Assembly: GCA_015075625.1 (NCBI GenBank)
Contig: JABTTZ010000003.1
Span: forward strand, 620,001-684,000
Length of the DNA: 64,000 bases
Direction of reading: 5' to 3'
Source: Anaerolineales bacterium
Lineage (GTDB): Bacteria > Chloroflexota > Anaerolineae > Aggregatilineales > UBA2796
Shown here: positions 60,816 through 64,000 of the stretch, piece after piece
Layout: each line of letters starts with the position of its first letter
Numbering within the stretch: position 1 is the stretch's first letter
The notes under the pieces: generated by a model
What the model saw: the letters and a program-made list of their open reading frames with translations, nothing else
The model's database searches: none
What the model was told of the DNA's origin: nothing
Position numbers and translations under genes: made by a program

Positions 60816-61509
60816 GGGCAAAGAGGGCGCACATCGCTTGGGAGATGTTTACCCCACTAATAAGGGACACATTATCTCGGAAGAATTCAAGGATAAACCG
60901 TCCGCCGCCGTAGAGGATGAGGTAGAGCGCGGCAATACGCCCGCTGTCCTTCCCATCCGGTGTGGGGGCAATGCGCCGCCTGAGAATCATCAAGGCAACA
61001 AAGACAGCCGCCCCCAACGCCGATTCCCATGCCCAGAGGCGGGGTAAATCCCCATTCGCCCCAATGCCCCAGTAGCCGATACTCTGCCCAAGTGCCAGCG
61101 CGGGCGCAGCGAGATCAAACCAGCGGGCGGCGGGCTGTTTCAGATAGTGGGCAAAGCGCCAGAGCATGAACGCGCCGCCGAGGAGCGCCCCCAAAAAACC
61201 TAAACCACCCGCCCACACCGCTACCGCACCTTGATTCAGATCAAAGAAGTGGGTGATCTGCCAGCCCGCATCACGCCCGATGAGGACGGCGGACTGCGGG
61301 GGGAACACAACATACCACGCCCGCGCCCCCAACAAGGCACCGGGGACGATCCATGCCAGTGCCCGCCAGACAACCCCACGCGGCAAGCCAGCCTCTTTTG
61401 CCAAGCGCCCCGCCAGCCCCGTGCTAACAAGCACCGCTGTGATGAGGAACAAGCCGAACCAGCGGAGGGTAACGCTTCCGAACTGAACGCCATCGAGGGT
61501 GAAGGTCAT
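60730..61509 (-). CDS. Divergent prolipoprotein diacylglyceryl transferase (Lgt) homologue
   Basis: 259 residues with about seven membrane helices and the Lgt order: LRWFGLFLITAVLVSTGLAG, VVWRALAWIVPGALLGARAW, AVWAGGLGFLGALLGG and YGGGRFILEFFRD. The family signature GRxGNxxNxE is replaced by GQSIGYWGIGANGD, so the key Arg is Gln and the Asn is missing, and the HPxQLYE segment reads LPRLWAWES. Activity on lipoboxes is therefore doubtful, although lipoproteins with lipoboxes are encoded here (10.1 kb). It is coupled to the flavin reductase gene by ATGA and overlaps the end of rqcH. Confidence 0.8.
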   Translation of the reverse strand: MTFTLDGVQFGSVTLRWFGLFLITAVLVSTGLAGRLAKEAGLPRGVVWRALAWIVPGALLGARAWYVVFPPQSAVLIGRDAGWQITHFFDLNQGAVAVWAGGLGFLGALLGGAFMLWRFAHYLKQPAARWFDLAAPALALGQSIGYWGIGANGDLPRLWAWESALGAAVFVALMILRRRIAPTPDGKDSGRIAALYLILYGGGRFILEFFRDNVSLISGVNISQAMCALFALSGAWWWYRLSRSLPPPESPPSAVHSDR

Positions 61510-62156
61510 GGTTGCTCTTGTTTTGTCTCGTGACGAAACGCCTCCATGAGCGGCAGACCATCCACGAGGCGGTTGAGCAGAACGAATTCTTTCTTTCCCG
61601 CCCGCGCCACCGGATTAACCTTGAGAACATCAACATACCCCTCGGCTGGATTGGGCAGCACATCGGGGTGGATATGAAAGCGCAGCACTTCGCAAATGAC
61701 AAGAGTATTGCGCGAAGGGGCGGGCATGGGGTGAATCTCGCGCACGGCACATTCGAGGGCGATCTTTGCCTCGGCTATGCGGGGCGGGCGGACGACCTCT
61801 GAGGGGAGAGCTGTCAGGCGAGTTTCGTTGAATTCATCGATCTCGGAGGGAAATTCTAAGCCGCTGAGTTCTATTTGGGGGATGAGCGATTCATCGCCAA
61901 TGTGAATGACACATTCGGAGACGGCACGAAGGTTGTTGAGGGTATCTTTCACCCGTCCATCGCGGTAGACGCCGACGGAAAAGACGACCATCGGCGGGAG
62001 GGAACTCATCGCGTTGAAGTAGCTGAAGGCGGCAAGGTTGCGGATGCCCTCGGCGCTGAGGGTAGACACCCACGCCACAGGGCGTGGGGTGATGGTGGTG
62101 GTGATCAGGTTGTAAACGACGTTTGGTTGGAGCGTCTGTGGGTCAAAGGTGAGCAA
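61506..62156 (-). CDS. Flavin reductase-like protein (FMN-binding split barrel)
   Basis: 216 residues of the flavin reductase domain family. It begins with TLQPNVVYNLITTTITPRPV and AWVSTLSAEGIRNLAAFSYF, then MVVFSVGVYRDGRVKDTLNN, CVIHIGDESLIPQIELSG and ALECAVREIHPM. These proteins bind FMN and reduce it or work as partners of monooxygenases. No partner oxygenase is nearby. Its stop overlaps the Lgt-like start (ATGA), so the two are made together. Confidence 0.9.
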   Translation of the reverse strand: MLTFDPQTLQPNVVYNLITTTITPRPVAWVSTLSAEGIRNLAAFSYFNAMSSLPPMVVFSVGVYRDGRVKDTLNNLRAVSECVIHIGDESLIPQIELSGLEFPSEIDEFNETRLTALPSEVVRPPRIAEAKIALECAVREIHPMPAPSRNTLVICEVLRFHIHPDVLPNPAEGYVDVLKVNPVARAGKKEFVLLNRLVDGLPLMEAFRHETKQEQP

Positions 62157-62210
62157 TAGGATGACCTCATGAGAAGATGAACGGACACCTTCTCAATTGT
62201 AACAAAGAGG

Positions 62211-63602
62211 TTACGCTAACCCCTTCTCTAATTCCCGTTGGAGGCGATTCGGATCGTAATCTTGATGAACGTACATGAGATCACAAATGGTTACTGCCAA
62301 ACGGATCAATTCGCGGATATTGATTTGGCGATTTTTAAGGCTTCGTGAGAGCAACGCAGAGGTTTCCCTGAGAAGATTTTGGTAGCGTTCTTTGGACGGG
62401 TTGCGATAGTCAAAGGCAACGCTATGATAGCGTAGAACCATCTTCAGAAATTTATCAATGTCTTCTTTCAAAAAGCGATTGTCTAAACGAACGACCTGAG
62501 AGGGGGTAAGCCATACTTCAACGGGCATCCGACTTTCGCTTTCGGTGGAGGCGAACAAAAAGAGGAGGTGTGCGTCGTCGGTGAAATTGACCGGATAATC
62601 CGCCCGCAGGTGATTGGGAATGGTCTCAGGATCGATCAAGCTGGCAGAGGGTCCCATCGCAGCGTGAATAAGCGCTTTGAAGAAGGCATCGGCACGCTCT
62701 CGCTGGGCTGTTTTCAAAAGTGAATAATGTTCGGACTCGTCAATCAAGACCACCAATCCGGCATAGCCAAGAGAGGCAGCTAAAGCGCTTATGGCTGTCA
62801 AGAGGTAGGCATATTGACGCGCCACCTCGCCGTTGACATAGAGAGGTGGCGGTTTTTTGAAGAATTGCCGCATGGCAGCCGTAGGTTTGATTTGAGCGCT
62901 GAGCCAATAAGCGATGTCTTCGGCAGCTTGGGCATTGTCACACAGGGATAAGGATTCAAGGGCTAGACATAGCGGGCAATCATCAATAGGACTGCGGTTC
63001 ACAAAGGCACCGAGTTGATGAGGACTTTCTAGCGCCTTTTGCAAAAGGGGTTTCAAGCCGCCTTCATCATGATCCGGGTAGCGAAGCGAGGCGATCAGAG
63101 ATCGATAAATCTCGCGTGCCTTGCCCGGCGGCACTTCAACGAGATCAAGGCTGGTATTGGCAACCAAAAAATTTTTTTCAAGGGCTTTCTGGGCGGTTAG
63201 CTCAACAAAATGGCTTTTCCCAAAACCATAGTCAGCAATGACTGCCATTGCCTCGCCGCCGTGTTCCAATGCCCGTGCGATGGCACGATCAAGGCTTGTT
63301 TGTTCTGCCTCCAAGCCAATGGTGAGGTCTTTGACCTGTTTTATCGGGACGACACCCGCACGCAGCGCCTCTAACGTCTGACGATTCAGGAATTGATCGG
63401 TTTGGGGTGGTGGAGGGACAGGATGATACCCGTTGTGGGTTGGGATATGGGCGTGAATGGACTCCGCCTCGAATTCATGGGAATGGAGGCGATAGCGCTG
63501 TCCTGAGGCGAACTTCACTTCCCAAATATAGCCACCCATAATGCTTTTGAGAAGGATGCCTTCACCAAGAGTAGGGTGTTTCACCCGACGTGCGGTTGTC
63601 AT
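62211..63602 (-). CDS. P-loop ATPase of the BREX ATP-binding (DUF2791/BrxD-like) type with N-terminal Tudor-like domain
   Basis: 463 residues. The N-terminus (RVKHPTLGEGILLKSIMGGY, WEVKFASGQRYRLHSHEFE) resembles the small Tudor-like module at the end of UvrD/PcrA helicases. After a Pro-rich linker, the ATPase has Walker A AVIADYGFGKSHFVELTAQK (Lys129), the GxGKSH form typical of BREX-associated ATPases. Walker B is LVVLIDESEHYSLLKT and a sensor is LLFLFASTESES. A CPLCLALESLSLC cluster may bind metal. BrxD-type ATPases belong to phage-defence systems. The gene upstream is cut by the window edge, so the system cannot be named. Confidence 0.75.
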   Translation of the reverse strand: MTTARRVKHPTLGEGILLKSIMGGYIWEVKFASGQRYRLHSHEFEAESIHAHIPTHNGYHPVPPPPQTDQFLNRQTLEALRAGVVPIKQVKDLTIGLEAEQTSLDRAIARALEHGGEAMAVIADYGFGKSHFVELTAQKALEKNFLVANTSLDLVEVPPGKAREIYRSLIASLRYPDHDEGGLKPLLQKALESPHQLGAFVNRSPIDDCPLCLALESLSLCDNAQAAEDIAYWLSAQIKPTAAMRQFFKKPPPLYVNGEVARQYAYLLTAISALAASLGYAGLVVLIDESEHYSLLKTAQRERADAFFKALIHAAMGPSASLIDPETIPNHLRADYPVNFTDDAHLLFLFASTESESRMPVEVWLTPSQVVRLDNRFLKEDIDKFLKMVLRYHSVAFDYRNPSKERYQNLLRETSALLSRSLKNRQINIRELIRLAVTICDLMYVHQDYDPNRLQRELEKGLA

Positions 63603-63625
63603 GATGGACGTTCCTGCTTCATCGT

Positions 63626-64000
63626 CTACGCATTATCGGCGTCAGGATATTCAGTCAATGCATCGCCCTCGCCCTGAATGATCTTTTGGGCGTCGCTGCT
63701 ATTCAGCCTTTGTTCACCTTCTTCTTTTTGTCGAAACCATTCCCCAACCAACGCCTTGACGAATAACCGTCGATGGCTAATGGCTAAAAATGATTTCATG
63801 GAGGCTTCAGCAAGCACCATGATGTTTTGGGTTTGTATCTCGTGATTCATGGACGTGCCAAAGGCAACCTCGAAGATGGGAAGTAATTTTTGCCCAATCT
63901 GATTAAGCAGATCGGTATCAGCCATATCCAAATGGTCAAGGTTGATCTGGGGGCTGAAGGGGTTGGAGCGGGAAAAATAGCCGGGTGCTTGCACACGCTG
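63626..64000 (-). CDS. Unrecognised protein, C-terminal part (runs off right edge)
   Basis: The last 124 codons or so of a leftward gene that is open to the window edge. It is largely helical and polar (HLDMADTDLLNQIGQKLLPI, VAFGTSMNHEIQTQNIMVLA, SHRRLFVKALVGEWFRQKEE). It ends 23 bp before the BREX-type ATPase gene on the same strand, so the two are probably in one operon. I do not recognise the family from this fragment. A GTG at 63994 could be a start, but the frame is open beyond it. Confidence 0.6.
   Translation of the reverse strand, partial: QRVQAPGYFSRSNPFSPQINLDHLDMADTDLLNQIGQKLLPIFEVAFGTSMNHEIQTQNIMVLAEASMKSFLAISHRRLFVKALVGEWFRQKEEGEQRLNSSDAQKIIQGEGDALTEYPDADNA

Overview
The window reads as a chromosomal segment of a bacterium, most likely a Chloroflexota (Anaerolineae-like) member. 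That is an inference from gene style: exported proteins with Thr/Pro-rich linkers and bacterial SH3 domains, a protein kinase fused to an NB-ARC/TPR region, tandem FHA domains, a roadblock/LC7 protein, a short archaeal-type AspRS, and no outer-membrane genes. GC content looks moderately high. No rRNA, tRNA, CRISPR array or intact prophage was found.

Layout. 1-4.6 kb: a leftward cluster of a GT-C-like membrane protein, dprA, a roadblock protein and a MocR regulator cut by the window edge. 4.7-10.1 kb: aldehyde dehydrogenase, then a TPR/SH3 membrane protein, comEA and a methyltransferase packed together. 10.1-12 kb: a lipoprotein, a decayed dppBC remnant and a lipase-like hydrolase. 12.3-15.1 kb: eno-pyk, the last two glycolytic steps. 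15.4-20.9 kb: two unknown envelope proteins coupled to an FtsK/SpoIIIE translocase. 20.9-25.7 kb, leftward: small unknown genes, a Cas4/AddB-like nuclease, and a sulfur module (MBL-rhodanese-rhodanese overlapping a TauE-type exporter). 25.9-33.9 kb: hutI, a SdrD-like surface protein, a GT4 glycosyltransferase, a NYN/OST-HTH protein, a SUMF1-like protein facing an HTH-TPR regulator, and a hydrolase. 34-43.4 kb: a secreted clan-A glycosidase-like protein, aspS, FHA, an APH-like kinase, a tandem HtrA pair and an ECF sigma/anti-sigma pair. 43.8-57.6 kb: PBP2, a DsbA-like protein, pyrimidine-nucleoside phosphorylase, the kinase-NB-ARC-TPR protein, a TAP-like peptidase, rsmE, an SH3 exported protein and a BI-1 family protein. 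57.8-62.2 kb: an IS4 remnant, a CoA-binding protein, rqcH, a divergent Lgt homologue and a flavin reductase. 62.2-64 kb: a BREX-type (DUF2791-like) ATPase with an unrecognised partner running off the edge.

Two dispersed palindromic repeat families fill most of the larger gaps. Family A (about 95 bp, three nested hairpins) has four copies in both orientations. Family B (CT-rich, 60-140 bp, paired C-run/G-run arms) has about eight. In two places the repeat head supplies the stop codon of the preceding gene.

Most of the window is housekeeping and envelope biology. The least explained parts are the ATPase pair at the right edge, the cysteine-rich PBP2 beside a DsbA-like gene, the divergent Lgt homologue overlapping rqcH, and the two repeat families.
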